Positions 12,470 to 57,582 of a stretch of 64,000 bases of DNA are shown piece by piece. Numbering within the stretch: position 1 is the first letter of the stretch; each line of letters starts with the position of its first letter. The notes beneath the pieces were generated by a model. The model was not told the DNA's origin, ran no database searches, and saw nothing but the letters and a program-made list of their open reading frames with translations. Location of the stretch: positions 87,729,971 through 87,793,970 of the forward strand of contig NC_089743.1 of assembly GCF_040412425.1 (NCBI RefSeq). The letters are read 5' to 3'. This DNA comes from Macrobrachium rosenbergii. Lineage: Eukaryota; Arthropoda; Malacostraca; Decapoda; Palaemonidae. A program made the position numbers and the translations under genes.

Positions 12470-13416
12470 TGAAAAATATATGGTTCATGTAGCCTAAGCC
12501 TAGCCTATTTGTCCAAGAATAAAAAGGAGGCCTATCATGGTACTACCACAATCTATTTAAATGCTTTTCAATGCTACTGATAATGATCTTTTGTTTTAAA
12601 TACAAAAGCATATTTGGTGGAACTAAGCAATAGCTCTGCATGCATGGGGTATTACTTTGGAAATTAATTTTTAAGGTATTATTTTATCAGCTGCCAATAC
12701 ACGATATGAAATTGTAACCTATATTTTTGAAAAGTGCTCTACATCAAATTACGACTTATAAGGTAAAGACAACACCAGCCCCCCATCCCCCTTCATAATT
12801 AATACGGCAAAATAGTAACCAGTAAACACCGCGACGTTACGTGGTATTATTTTATATTGGCAACTTATAAAATTTTGCCTGAAAAATATATGGTTCATGT
12901 AGCCTAGCTAATTTATCCAAGAATAAAAGGTAGGCCTATCATGGTATTACCATAACCTATATTCATGTTTTTCAATGCTTCTGATAATGATCTTTTTATG
13001 AAAATTCAAAAGCATACTTGGTAGAAATAAGCAATAGCTCCAAATACATGGAGTATTACTTTGGAAATTTATTTTTCCTACAGTATTTTCGTTGCTTATT
13101 AAGAATTTATTATTATTTGTTGTCGGTCGGCTGTAATTAACCTAAATTAAACTCAGCTGAGTCAGCAGTTGTATGCTGGCCGGTTATTTTTCGGAAGACT
13201 CCAGCCACCTACCACATTATAATTCATATTTTTCCTGGGCAAAACACTTCAAAACGAAAAATTCTTCTCAATACATAACCTTCGCAAATGCTTATTAAGA
13301 GGAAAAAAATTAATCAAATTACAACTTATACGGTAAGACAATACCGGCTCCCAACCCCCTTCATAGCTAATACGGGAAAATTGTAACCGGTAAACACCCC
13401 TAGGTTACGTTGGGTT
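12470..13416 (+). repeat. Direct duplication of a ~400-550 bp AT-rich segment
   Basis: 12470-12846 is repeated at 12880-13416, starting at GAAAAATATATGGTTCATGT. The second copy carries about 160 extra bases near 13100-13260. Shared late landmark: ATCAAATTACRACTTATA, then TAACCRGTAAACACC. Non-coding. Confidence 0.8.
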
Positions 13417-13485
13417 GGTATTTTTAGGTTCTTTTAATACCCTGTCATTTCCTAACCATTTTTATATTTTTCATGCAAATATGGC

Positions 13486-13542
13486 TAGCTGGAGTCTCGA
13501 AAAATTACGGGCTGGCTGGAGTCTCGAAAAATTACGGGCTGG
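13486..13542 (+). repeat. Perfect 27-nt tandem duplication
   Basis: Two adjacent copies of the unit holding GGAGTCTCGAAAAATTACGG. The following 13560-13800 is GC-richer than its surroundings, but no gene is recognised. Confidence 0.75.
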
Positions 13543-13544
13543 CC

Positions 13545-15882
13545 AACCTGGAATGCTATCGCGCATGCGCAGTTATGGGGGGGCGCTTTCGGTAAAAAAG
13601 TGGAGTTTCCCTCAAAGGGGAGATCTTGGGCTCAACCATTCCATAACAACAATATGGCAGTCCAGTCTTTCTCCCAACGATTTCCCCCAACCAAAACCCC
13701 GCGTTCCCAAAGGGTCCCCGGCCATGCTGGGTAGATATGAGGTTAAAATAACAACTGACCGGCGATAATCGCCCACCATCTTCATCCGCAACATTACCAG
13801 TACAGGAATAATTAATTTCCAAGGAGCTGTTGCTTGGATTTACCGTATATTTTGCTCATTTGGGGGGGCCAAAAGAGATTATGGATGTACCACAATGCAA
13901 AAAACAGTGGTTTGATGAGGATCAACGAAATTATTCGAAAAAATAAAACATTCCTCTGGCTAGAAGACTGTTGTGCTTACTGGAAAAAATTCTAGGCTAC
14001 CTCGACAGTAATTGTATGTAAGACTAACATTTCTCTCTCACTTACCACTGAATTATTAACTTCAAATCCACCACTGAAGAAGAAACGTTATGTTTCCAGA
14101 CAAATTATGCCATAAATAGAAGCTTCATGTTAATTACAATCACTAACACTACACGGGAAACCACACTGTATACAAACACTTCGGTAAGCAGCATAACAAT
14201 CACTGACATCGTAAAGCGCTGTACTGTCCGTTGCAATAAATCAAATGAAGGATTTTTATATCAACCAAACAGATCTATCCAAATTAATAATAAATCTTTT
14301 AAAAAGTATAAAGAATTAATTAACAAAGGGCTATGAGCAAAAATTACACGAAAATTACAATCTAAAACATTAAATTTCTTTGATATCACTACATCAGACA
14401 ATTTCTTTTGCAAAGAATGCTTCCATCAAGCTCTCAAACAAAAAGGTGAACAGAGGCATTTAATGCATCAAAAATAAAGATAAATGCCAAACTATACTTA
14501 CATCTAAATGAGTTCTAATTTCATAGGATTTTCATTAAATCCATCTTTTTATTTGTTAACAAAATACAAGACGGAATCATGATCTTTTAAACGCGCTAGC
14601 CGTGGTGAAATTAATTGACAGATTAATATCTGTAGATTATATTATAGCAACAATGTTTATCAAAGCTGAAAATAATTTATTTTTAATAATAAACTTACAT
14701 ATAATAACAAAATATTGATACATTTTTCACAAGTCAATCTTGCACTCCATCTATGAAGTATCATTTTATAAATGTTTCGCGCGACATAAATATTAATTCT
14801 CAGGAAAAATAAAGCTTTTCCTATGAATGACCAGTGGTTGCTATGATTAATTTGATATATGTGTGTGTGTGCGTGTCTACTAAAGAGAAACAACTGTCTG
14901 ATAAATAAATCAAACTGAGGAATAGATCTTTAATCATTAGATCAGAAGTAGAAGAAAGACAACTCTGGGTTGAACCAGCTGAATCGGAAGACTTAGACTT
15001 ATTTGGATAAGAACAGTAAGAAGTAAAACTGTAGATGAGTGGAGCATATGAAAGATGAAGCACAGGGCAGACATGGGTGGAAGAATTTCACAGAGGCCCT
15101 TTAGGTCGTTCAGTGTTGGCGGTGATGACGAGGAAGTTAGAAATTCTGTTTATTATATACGAACAATGGAAGGTCGTTGCTTTTCCAGTAAGTACTTGAA
15201 TCTGCTTGCTTGAGAAATCGCAGGAAAATAAAATTACTGACACTGAATAATGAAAATTTTTATATTTTTCATGTCTTTCAAAAGCATACGTGGATACAAG
15301 CAGAGGGGAAATAAATAGGCAAAATTAATTCGTCCAAAGAAAAAAGAACTCAGTCATCCTAAATATCCTCATGTAATACTTTTCGGGGAAAAAAGTTTAA
15401 ATTAAAAAAAAAATCATTTAACCCATATTTGGACCGAGAGACCACACCCCATTTAATGAACACCAGTTACACAAAATCTTGATCCTTCATAAAACTAAGG
15501 CTCTTATGCTGAATACAAAGAAGAAGCACTAGATCGCCTCGGTTGATCGGCTGAGTCCACAGGTCTATACAAGGCCTTTGATTCCCTTCACAGTCTTAGT
15601 GTGGGCCCATGCTAGTATAAGTCCGGTTTAATCTAATTCATAGGTCCACAACAGGATTCTGATTCACCTCCACATATCACCATCACTCTAGGGCCGTCAT
15701 TGTCCGGGGGCCCATCCAAGCCCCAGGGTGGCTGGTCTTATTACAAAATGAGGAGTTTGAAAAGGACCATTAGAATATATTGCTATTCCATCATCCACAT
15801 AAAGTTTCAGAAGAGTTTGGCTGTTAATTTGTTGCGCATTCATACATACATGTGCACTATATTTGCATACTTGAACATGTAA

Positions 15883-15981
<99 letters not shown>

Positions 15982-17008
15982 CGTCACTTACATCCTAGGC
16001 TCAGTAGATTCCTGTAAATCAGTATGGCGCGTTTAACAAGCTCACAGGAACGATGCAGTTTCAGTTATTCCCTAGCTTAAGACAAATTGGCATTGTTCGT
16101 TCCCGCATCAAGTTTTCAAAGATTTTTTATCATTTATCATTTCAATTTAACTACATTTAAAAACAGACTTCTCTATGAATTATGGACCAAATCTTATTTG
16201 TTACGACTTTCCCCTATCTGCTGATTTCACCAGAAGTAAAGATAAGCGTCAGTTGATTTCAGTTGGAGTTTATGGAAGTCTTTGAGAGCTTTAGGCAACT
16301 CCTAAACACCAGGATTTACTCAAGAATTGTAAAACAATTCTTTACAATTCCTTTGCATGCTGTAAATTCCGGGTTAACAGAAAAATGCTCTAAAGGATGA
16401 CTGGATATCTGGGAATTATTTGTGGATGAAGTGCTTTGTATTAATAAGAAGGTTTTCCTCTTTACAGGTAAGAAACTCAGTACATACAACAGAACGTAAA
16501 ATGCCGGCTATCTCAACTGATTAACATCGTCATCAACCGCACATTTCTACGAGTGCTTACGTATGAAACGGAGGCATTTAATTTTGAATTTCAAGGAGCG
16601 CTGCAAAACAAATGAGAAATTGTTTTAACCAGCCTGACCAATATTTACAAAAATCGTGTGAATTGTTTGTCAGTTTTCAGTGTTGCAATATAAAGAATTC
16701 TGACGATAAAAGCAGTGAAGTGACGACACAACAAAAGGGTCACTGTTTACAAAACCGTATAATGAACATTCGCTGCCTTCACCCAAAACAAATAACAGAA
16801 CGACGTGATCACTTCATAAACATTAGAACAAACATTTCTCTTTCAGTGACACAAAATCTTTCACACACCTGAAGCAACTCGGTTGGCGTACCATAACCGA
16901 ATGATCAATATTTACAAAAAATAAATCATATACATTTTTCGACCTAATCAAATGATTAATATTTTAAAAAATCATGTATTTTTTTTCCATGACAGTCTTC
17001 CATGCGTC
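13545..17008. other. Intergenic, downstream of kinase A
   Basis: AT-rich, with no protein recognised on either strand. Contains the TA tract at 15883-15979. The kinase A 3' UTR should start at 17008 and run toward lower coordinates; I could not fix its poly(A) site. Confidence 0.5.
15883..15979. repeat. (TA)n microsatellite, ~97 bp
   Basis: Uninterrupted TA dinucleotides. It produces artificial Tyr-Ile open frames on both strands. Confidence 0.98.
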
Positions 17009-29527
<12,519 letters not shown>

Positions 29528-30829
29528 GGTTGGGAGTCCTGCTGTTTCTCTTTTTGTAAAGGTTCAAGGGTTGCAATTTATTTGTTATCGCGTGTCGACA
29601 GTCAGCCGCAGCACCTGGGATTCACAGTCAGACGCCGTTACAGGAAGGTCCAGTCAGCCTCTGTTCAGAGGAGTGCTCCAGAAAACAACGCCCAGGTGAA
29701 GCCGACAATCAGAGCCTCGTGTTTTTCAGTCACTTCGGTGTAAATAAAGGACGTGGTGCTGTTGCAATTACTGATGTTATTTCTCATTGATCTCATATTT
29801 ACTATCATCCAGAGTCCTACAGAATTCCAGTTTGCCACACTTCTAGGGATTCGCAATCGACTTCAGTTCTGTGAATGCAGTCAGCCACAGTTTCTAGGAT
29901 TTCACGATCAGCCACAGTACTCGGGATTTCCAGTCAGCCTATCTCTAGGGATTTACAGTCGGCCTAAGGTTTACAGGTTCCCAATCAGCCATAGTTCTGG
30001 AACTTATTCGAGACCATTGCAATATAAATATGGAACGGGTCGATGTTTCAGTTGTTAAATAATACTTCTCTTCAAATTTCAAGGAGGCAGTGTCGGAAAT
30101 GCTGGAACAATCCGACGAGACCTAGACATCATTCGTCGTCTTCCATTTTAGATAGAAAAGAGTGTAAACATTTCCCTAACTTGACAGCTGGTTGTTAAGC
30201 ACAGCGTCTTGCCTTCTCCTCTTCTTGATCTTTCGTTACAGACGCCGGAATGAAGAGACAGAACTACACAGATGTTGATTTAAAGCTGCACAGCAATTTT
30301 CACCACGTCTAGTAAAGTGTCAGGTTGGACCACTGAACACACGAAGTGCAACTAATAAAACCACGGTCTCTTTATCTCCTTATCGTTATCAGCCGAGATA
30401 AGCTGTGTCAAGATGAAATAACCGTATGATATTTGATTCAACAGTTGTCCGAACTTTTGAAGACTGTTATAGAGGGGTGGTTGGGCCACAAAATAAATAA
30501 GTGAATTCTGTCATTAGAATGTTTATTTAGACGAATAAACCATTTATATTTGCACAAAATACACAATTTTTTTTATAGGAAAAAAAAGTTCTGGCTCCAT
30601 TCAAAGTCAATTTAAGACCTACAGTATAAGTCACACTACGACCAAGAGCAACACGTAACGCAGGAAATGGCGACCTATTACGGTCGTAGTTGATTGACTG
30701 TTTATCTGCTTACTACCAAGAATACATGTATGTATGTATATATATATATATGTATAATATACATACATATATAGAGTATATATACATATATATATTATAT
30801 ATATATATATTATACATAAATTTGTATAG

Positions 30830-30913
<84 letters not shown>

Positions 30914-31300
30914 CATATGAACATATAAACATATATCAAATATTAAGACACAAATACACTTTAATATATAGAATTCACTATACTTTGGGAATTACCCAAC
31001 CCCAAAGACAATAATTTATAATCATTACATCTACCCTGGCCAGGATATGTCTTCCGAGTTTGATTATACAGAGATGCCAGTAAATTTTTCATTTAACCAT
31101 GGCCTACTGGATAAGTCACTATCACTTGTGTCAAGTCCAGAAGGAATATTATTTGAAAGCATAAAAAATTTACACGTGAATTGGTAACAATATATATACA
31201 CACACATATATATATGTGTATATATACATATGTGTATATGTATGCTGTATATGTATATATATACATATATATATATATACATATATATACACACATGTAG
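29528..31300. other. Kinase A 5' flank and intergenic DNA
   Basis: Presumed promoter and 5' UTR of kinase A (read on the minus strand). It holds a degenerate ~30-bp repeat with CAGTCAGCC words (29595-30010), TA tracts at 30720-30925 and 31190-31296, and no recognised gene. Confidence 0.5.
30720..30925. repeat. TA-rich microsatellite cluster
   Basis: Pure and interrupted TA over ~200 bp between the two kinases; another TA/TACA cluster at 31190-31296. Confidence 0.95.
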
Positions 31301-31319
31301 CCAATATTGATTAGTTAAT

Positions 31320-32190
31320 ATTGATGAGGTCTTGCCAAGTAAATTTACAGTAGATGGTGGCGTGCTACAAGGGGATATTTTTTCACCTTTGCTGATGGCC
31401 CTTCTCATAGATTTTATAATGGAAAAAATGGTCAGAGATGGAAGAGAAGGCCTAAGTGGATAAAGATAGAAAGTTGACAAATTCAGAATATGTAGATGAT
31501 GCTGTTTTCATTACCAAAACTCACAAAAATTATATTATTTGCTTAACCGAAAGCATCATATACCTAGAGAGACCGGAGCAAAAAACAGATGTAGTATGGA
31601 AAGAGTATTCGAAAAGAGATGAAGAAAGGATTAATGAGGTTTGGTTTTTCAAGTACATAGGAACAATGGTATCCAATATTAAAAATGGCAAATCAAACGT
31701 TTAATTGGCAGGCTGAATAAGACTAAGAAATCAAATAGATTGAAACTGCCAAAGAACGTAAGGTTCTACATAACCCTAGTACGACTGTACTGCTATACGG
31801 ACATGAATCATGATATGACAATGAAACTATATCAAAAAGATTATGTCGATTTGAGAATAAAGCTTTAATGAGACTATTAGGAGTCAGAGTGCAGGATAGA
31901 GTCAGAAATGATTCCACAAGAGAAATGAAGAAAATTCCAAATGTAGATGAGATAATAATGGAGGGAGATGGAAATGGCTTGTACATGTCCGCACAACCTC
32001 GGGGAAAATCGTTTTTGATATATCAGCCATTGTGGACTTCATGAGAGCTGGAAGGCCGAATCTGCTTGAATGACAATTATGAGAAGGGAAGTTAGAGGTG
32101 AGTGGAGAATTATACAATAGAAAGCGAAGGAAGGGAGGATATGGGTGGCAGAATACCGCAGGGAACGTTGGGGGCCATGATGATGCTGGT
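31320..32190 (+). pseudogene. Non-LTR retrotransposon reverse transcriptase relic
   Basis: Pieces in several frames follow the usual order: GGVLQGDIFSPLLMALLIDF (RT motif before the catalytic box), SEYVDDAVFI (the YxDD catalytic motif), FKYIGTMVS, then RLCRFENKALMRLLG and a VRND-type thumb/C-terminal segment. Stops and frameshifts throughout. The family resembles jockey/RTE-like LINEs; the clade is not assigned. It lies between kinases A and B. Confidence 0.78.
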
Positions 32191-32944
32191 AATTCCTCAA
32201 TAAGGTTTTTGTATGCTGAAGTTAGTGACATGTCTTCTCGCCTAATTATCTTAATGGGTACTGTTTTCTTCCTGGAAGAGTTCATTTTCCAGTAATCCCA
32301 CCGAATCGTTTCCCTTGGGTTACAAAACCTTCCTCTGGATTGGCAAATCTAATAAACTTATCTTCGAAACCAAATTCATTCAGACCTCAGCAAAGGTCAG
32401 GAACCGCCTGTCTATGCTTTGTAGGAATTTACTTGAGTAAATGATAACTGAACAGAACACTTACCTTCCCTGCCATAAGGCTCGAATTCGTTTTGAGTCT
32501 TTTCCTTGGTTCCTAATCATATCATCTTACAGCTTACTTCTCCCCATCATCCGAAAATATAAATCCTTTGCAAACATAAATCCTTTGTAACAGAAGCTTT
32601 CACTGTAGTTGCGATGATAACTAGTTCTTGGGTCCCCTAATAACTTAAACATTTCCGAAGGGTTTTCAAATGTGTTATTTTCATCTGTGGATTTCATTAC
32701 GTATGAGATTTCTTCCCCCTATATTATTCTTACAAAAGTTACGTTTCATGTTTGTGGTTAGAACGTTTCTTAGGTATTTCATGGCATAGCCTTTTACTTT
32801 TTTACATTTCTTTTACATTGTATGCCATAATTATAGCTCACAGTATTCAAGACTGCATGTTCCCACAGATAAGAAGCTTGCTCCTTGAAAACAGACAAAC
32901 CAGCACTCTTTACTATCAAACTTAATCTAAAAATGTCTAATTAA

Positions 32945-52368
<19,424 letters not shown>

Positions 52369-53015
52369 CTTTGCTCTTGATACTGTCTTCCCTGTCTACG
52401 GAAAGTGATACCTGTCTCTTTTCAGTATACGGAACTGGACGTTTGATAATGCTACACCATATTTTGAAGATTGGACGTATCAAGCAAAACAGACAACTTG
52501 GTTCTTCAAACAAATATTAATTTTCAACCTGATGAAAACACGCTCTCAAACACTTCACTCGAACACAGCTTTTCAGTGAATTAAGAATCTGTTTTCCAGT
52601 GGCACTTCTACAAATAATCACAGGAACCGTGGAGAAAGGCACTCGGTCTAGGACTACTGTCGGCTGGCACTGATTTTAACAGACGAGCTCTGAATTTCCT
52701 CTGGTGGTCTTATCGACTACTGGTGTCACACAGGATGTACAGAAATGCCAGAACGATACACAGCGCTGTTTGTTCGTGGTTGCGGGGCTTTCGGGGTTTT
52801 CTTTTTATCTTGCAAAGAACTGAGCAGCGCATATCAGTCTCAGTATTTCCTCCGGTGAAGAAAACAAAGATGGAAAGGTCAACTCGTACTACGGTGAATT
52901 TAGTTAGGTGGCTTTATTCACTATCGAGACACGTAGAAATCACTAGCTTCGAAAAATAATTTCTAAAGATTATGTCATATACAAAAAAGAGCCGGAAATC
53001 TTGATACGTTGTGCA

Positions 53016-53019
<4 letters not shown>

Positions 53020-53050
<31 letters not shown>

Positions 53051-53173
53051 ACGATTTTGTGATTTATGTTACACTCTAAAAATAAGTTAAGCGTTTATTA
53101 ATATTTATTAATCCATTGATTTACTAATTTCCTACATAAACCGGGCATCATACTTGGTACAAAAGTAATGAAT

Positions 53174-53237
<64 letters not shown>

Positions 53238-53360
53238 ACGATTTTGTGATTTATGTTACACACTGAAAATAAGTTAAGCGTTTATTAATGTTTATTAATC
53301 CATTGATTTACTAATTTCCTACATAAACCGGGCATCATAATTGGTATGAGAGAAATGAAT

Positions 53361-53400
<40 letters not shown>

Positions 53401-53406
53401 AAGAGA
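53020..53406 (+). repeat. Tandem ~187-bp unit anchored on GA tracts
   Basis: Two full units plus a partial third, each a GA run followed by ATCACGATTTTGTGATTTAT and CTACATAAACCGGGCATCAT. Confidence 0.9.
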
Positions 53407-53782
53407 ATGCTCTCCTTCATAATGCCCCCTGACCTAAACAGCACTTATCCGATCTGCCGCCTACAAAACGCTCTCAGGCCGACAATCAAACAATCACTCA
53501 GGAAGAAAATGCATCTTATGATCACCGTGATCCTGCTGAACTGGGCCGTCGTTTTCGTTTTCTCAGCTCGTGAAACGTGATGATGTACAGTGTTAAGCTC
53601 GCCAATTCTTTCGGGATGATGTTGCGAGCCTCGCGCCTTCTCCGGCTGGGATCATTACCCGTCGATTCCGAAGGCCTCTCCGGTACATGTGGAATGTCCA
53701 GCGGAGAACAAGCGGAGACATTAAATGGAAGAGAATATTATGTGGGGGAGCGACCTGTCATGGGAAATCATTATCCGATCCA

Positions 53783-53919
53783 GGTGGGTGGGGGCAGGGG
53801 GCACCTGGGCACGTGTCCCCCCCCTCCATGAAAAATAATGACAAAATAATAATATTGAACATTTAGATGATAATAACATAAATGATAAATATAAAAATAG
53901 GAAAAAATACCAAATAAAT

Positions 53920-53925
<6 letters not shown>
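53783..53925 (+). repeat. Partial copy of the repeat carried by the 48047 element
   Basis: Shares CATGAAAAATAATGACAAAAT and the following AT-rich stretch with 48090-48200. The CACTAGTG end is missing. Followed by a CA/TA tract (53925-53961). Confidence 0.75.
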
Positions 53926-53963
<38 letters not shown>

Positions 53964-54029
53964 CTGTGAAATATTTTCTTTTAAAACAGAATTCCATCAA
54001 ATACAAAGAGCCCATAAAAAGGCCAAAAT

Positions 54030-54150
54030 GTGGAAAATAAAGGCTATATTTCAGAGACCAAACTGCTTCTCCTCAAAATCAACCAACTCCTTAGCGACAC
54101 TAACACTTATGACAAACTAAAGGCTCGACAGAATACAAATTTACCATATA
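54030..54150 (+). pseudogene. Penelope-like RT N-terminal fragment
   Basis: KINQLLSDTNTYDKLKARQN resembles the segment just before the RT domain of Penelope-like elements. The frame then meets unrelated or shifted sequence and stops at 54222. Confidence 0.5.
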
Positions 54151-54240
54151 CAGAAAACCAACTTTCTCTCTATCATACATCCATTTTTATAGCTATCATG
54201 GCACCTCTATCAAAACTGGCGTAGCCAGCAATTTATTCTT

Positions 54241-54918
54241 ATGAGTCTTATACGGATTTGCTCCCCGCATTTCCTGGAAAAGGAAGTTGAACTAGTCCGT
54301 AAGCAGCTGTCATCTTTAAAGTACCCTGACCATTTAGTTGAGAAAACGATCCACAAAGCAAACACTATTTTCTACCGGTCCCCCCCCCCCCCGAAAACCA
54401 AGACCAGAGAGACGCCCAACAATAAAATAAAAATCCCACATCCGGACACGATTAAGACGTTGACACAGACACTTGGAAACTCTAACCCTTTTGCTTTTAC
54501 CTACCCAAATACTTTAGCCAAATCCCTGATTAACATCCAACAAAAGCCAGTCCCCAAAGACACAGGAGTTTACGAAATCCCTTGCCTCGATTGTGACCAA
54601 TCTTATACGGGATTTATAGGCAAACCATTCCCCCAGAGATTAATACAGCATAAACGTTCAGTTAGGTACGGACAGCAGAGGTCAGCTATTTTTAACCACA
54701 TGAATAACCATAACCACAGAATGAACTGGAATATGTCTCGTATAATTTATAGCAGCAATTGTCGGTTCAAAAGCCAGATGGTGGAACCAGCCTTGATTAA
54801 ACAAAGAAATGCAATGAATCTCTCAAGAGGAGCCTGGGATTCAGATATTATAGATAAAATCTTCCTCCAACCACCAATGAAGAAGATTAAAGAGAAATTG
54901 TCAACTGGAGTGACGTAA
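54241..54918 (+). pseudogene. Penelope-like element: RT C-terminus and GIY-YIG endonuclease (225 codons, truncated)
   Basis: Residues 1-46 (RICSPHFLEKEVELVRKQL) match the end of the Penelope RT. A short linker follows, then a GIY-YIG nuclease: GVY at 109-111, CxxC at 115-118, YTG at 122-124 in place of YIG, Arg133, His137 and the metal-binding Glu182. In active elements this enzyme nicks target DNA. The first Met is not a real start: sequence upstream in another frame (GVASNLFL) continues the RT homology, so a frameshift lies near 54240. The endonuclease part itself is open and stops normally at TAA. Confidence 0.88.
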
Positions 54919-55076
54919 CGGCTGACCTATGGGCCTTCTGGTATAAATACAGTTTTTCTGTAACTTTTTCAGTCTCTGAAATATAGCCTTTATTTTCCAC
55001 ATTTTGGCCTTTTTATGGGCTCCTCATAATAGATTTGATATAAGGAGCCCATAAAGGAAATAACATGCGCAAGATA

Positions 55077-55289
55077 TGTTCAAAAGACTGTATCCAGATT
55101 CTTCATTTATTGCAGAATGACCATAGAATAATTTGACGATTTACTCACACCGAATAAGGATGATAGTTCATCAAATAACATAATGCAGTGTGTTCATTGA
55201 TATGTAATTATGAGTGCATACCTCCACACACAATAAATGAAGAATCTGGGTTCATATTCTCTCAGTTTTGGATCCGGTCTTTTGAACAC
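55077..55289. mobile_element. Small foldback/MITE-like element
   Basis: Inverted arms: TTCAAAAGACTGTATCC plus CAGATTCTTCATTTATTG on the left against the same two blocks, separated by ~27 extra nt, on the right. Non-coding. Confidence 0.7.
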
Positions 55290-56970
55290 ATCGTACGGAA
55301 GTTATTTCCTCCGCTTCCATATTAATTTTGAATGGACAGCGCGGGTAACCGCCATAATGTCTCCGGTCACAACTTTTTGCATCGGCGCGGTTTCCGCCGT
55401 GGTTTCCGTCTCGTGTGAACAGTGCCTTAATTTTAAAAGAAGAAACTATATTTGCTTGGATATTAGCATAGATAAAAATATATCATCTGTCAACTCAAGA
55501 GGGTTCAACTTCGAACGAAAGTGGGAATTTTTATGCCCAATCAGGAAATCCCTTAACGATAATCTGAATCATAGTTACCATTTATAGGCAGAAGGAAATA
55601 GTACATTCGAGCCATTCTGGCTTTTGAATCATAGTCCTAGAATGCGGATGAGGCTCCAAATCCTGATAAAACAAAGAATATGAAGCAGATTTTATTAACA
55701 TCATCAACAGTGTTTGTACAGGAAGCCTTATGATTAACGAGCACTCCGGGAACCTTGGATGATATTTGGTAGGCCTACTAGTAGATGCTGCAGGAGCCAT
55801 AAACTTGTGTGTACCAATAAATAGCAAATAAACAATAGTTCATGCATTGTAATGGAACATTCTGTCAGTAAAGTATTTGCTCTGTTAGTGTATCTCCAAA
55901 CTTCAGTAAAACACGTTCTAAACACACGTGCCTCATGCGATTATCCAGTAGCCTATTTGCCAAGGATGCGTTGTGTACAGTACTTATGGTTCGTTGACTT
56001 GTTTTCAACCTATTTATTACCTTTAAACTTAAACCTCAAGCTCCCATTACTCTAATGCTGTCTTAGTAAACAAAGCTTATTGAGTGAATTCATAAATGCA
56101 TACAATGTAAAGCCTAAACATGTGGACTTACGTGCTGATATCTACGAGTGCAATGACACACAAAAAGCATATCTTATCTTTTATGGTAAAACGCACGTTT
56201 ACCTTTGCGATTTTGATGTGCTCATTATGCGCTTTGTCATCCAAGAAATGCTGTACTTGAAATCAAGCAAACGTTTTTGTCGATATCTGTAGACAAACCT
56301 TTTAGTTTGCCTTTGTTTGTCACCCTTCTTCGTTTGGCGGACAGATGAATGTCTCATTGTGAGCCACAAAACATTAACTGGATGACAGGAAATGAACGTA
56401 TGGTGACTTAAAGTCTGTAGCGCGTGATACTCAACCGCTGCGTGGCGCAACTGGCTTTTAAATGATACCTGTAGTAGATACACAACATTTAACGTGACTT
56501 GAAATATCACAGAGATATTTTTTAAAAATGTTATTTTCATATTTATTCGGGTATATAAAAAAAAGACAATGCAAACATCACACTGTCCTTTATTTTGTAA
56601 CACACGGAATTCTTGCTCTAAGCCGTAACCCAAACCAAGCCACAATGATTTCGCACCGGGACAAAAACATTTTCAAAATATGGCCTACCATGTCACGCAT
56701 TAAAAAACACAAAACCTGAATAATTAAGAGACAACCCAAGAAAACTGCTGTTTTCTTAGTTTAGTTATTTATCATTCACATGACATGCAAGCAAGCAAGG
56801 GAAGAACATTACATTAATCGAACTTTTCAAAATTAGGCCTAAAGATTCGCTTATAGAAATATTAAGTCAACCAACACCAAACATTAGGGGACTTTTGGCT
56901 CTTACTTGAACTATTGGTGTGCTGTTTTGTCCGCCAAAACGTTTCAGATTTACTGAACAGCAAATCCTGA
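55290..56970. other. Intergenic, no gene recognised
   Basis: Scattered open frames of 60-150 codons on both strands lack any recognisable domain, splice context or start context. I see nothing to support a gene. Confidence 0.5.
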
Positions 56971-56979
56971 ATCTTGTGT

Positions 56980-57150
56980 ACCGAGAAACCGAGGAAGACC
57001 AAAAAAAAAACCCGCTGGCGAGATGACTTAGACAGACATAAACGACAGTGGCACAGAGCAGTGGAGGATAGATATCTGTGGAGGAACCTGGAGAAGGCCT
57101 ACATCCAACAAAGGACTTTTGAAGGCTGAAGTGAATGGATGAATGAATGA
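56980..57150 (+). pseudogene. LINE 3' end fragment
   Basis: RWRDDLDRHKRQWHRAVEDR followed by YLWRNLEKAYIQQ and a TGA matches the C-terminus of RTE/jockey-type LINE ORF2, preceded by a RGRPK block one frame away across a run of ten A. A (GAAT)n tail (57128-57150) follows, as in RTE-type 3' ends. Confidence 0.75.
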
Positions 57151-57537
57151 AATCCTGAATAGAATAAAGCACTGTTATAATTGGCAACCATCCCTTCTTT
57201 TTATCGCATACGTATTTGTAAAACAAATTGCATATAACATAGCATTTTCCAAGTGTATTTTACTCTTGGTATCCGACGAGCAGCGAATCTTATGGCCTAC
57301 TATAACAGGCACTGCACCGATGTGTGTGCTTGTCTTTTGTTGGAGATGGTCTACTTGATTTACCCACTTACTGACTTGTAGTTTGAACTTGTTATTTACG
57401 TATCTGATGATGAGTTTCTCTGTGGGAACACGTGTGTAAGGGTGCTCTGAGGTAGCACCTGAGTGAGACCAACACGATGCGTACCACACTTTTAAGTTAC
57501 TGGACACCTTTAAGACAACCAAATAAGTAGTCATTTA

Positions 57538-57582
<45 letters not shown>

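Larger units (their letters stand above)
53999..55040 (+). mobile_element. Broken Penelope-like element between perfect 51-bp inverted repeats
   Basis: 54008-54058 and 54972-55022 are exact reverse complements (GAGCCCATAAAAAGGCCAAA ...). Between them lie an RT N-terminal fragment and an RT C-terminus plus GIY-YIG endonuclease. The RT catalytic core is missing, so the copy cannot move by itself. Confidence 0.85.

Noticed and set aside
55237..55587. Plus-strand open frame of 116 codons, and the 148-codon minus frame at 56199
   Set aside because: No recognised domain, odd composition, start codons without context; insufficient evidence for a gene.
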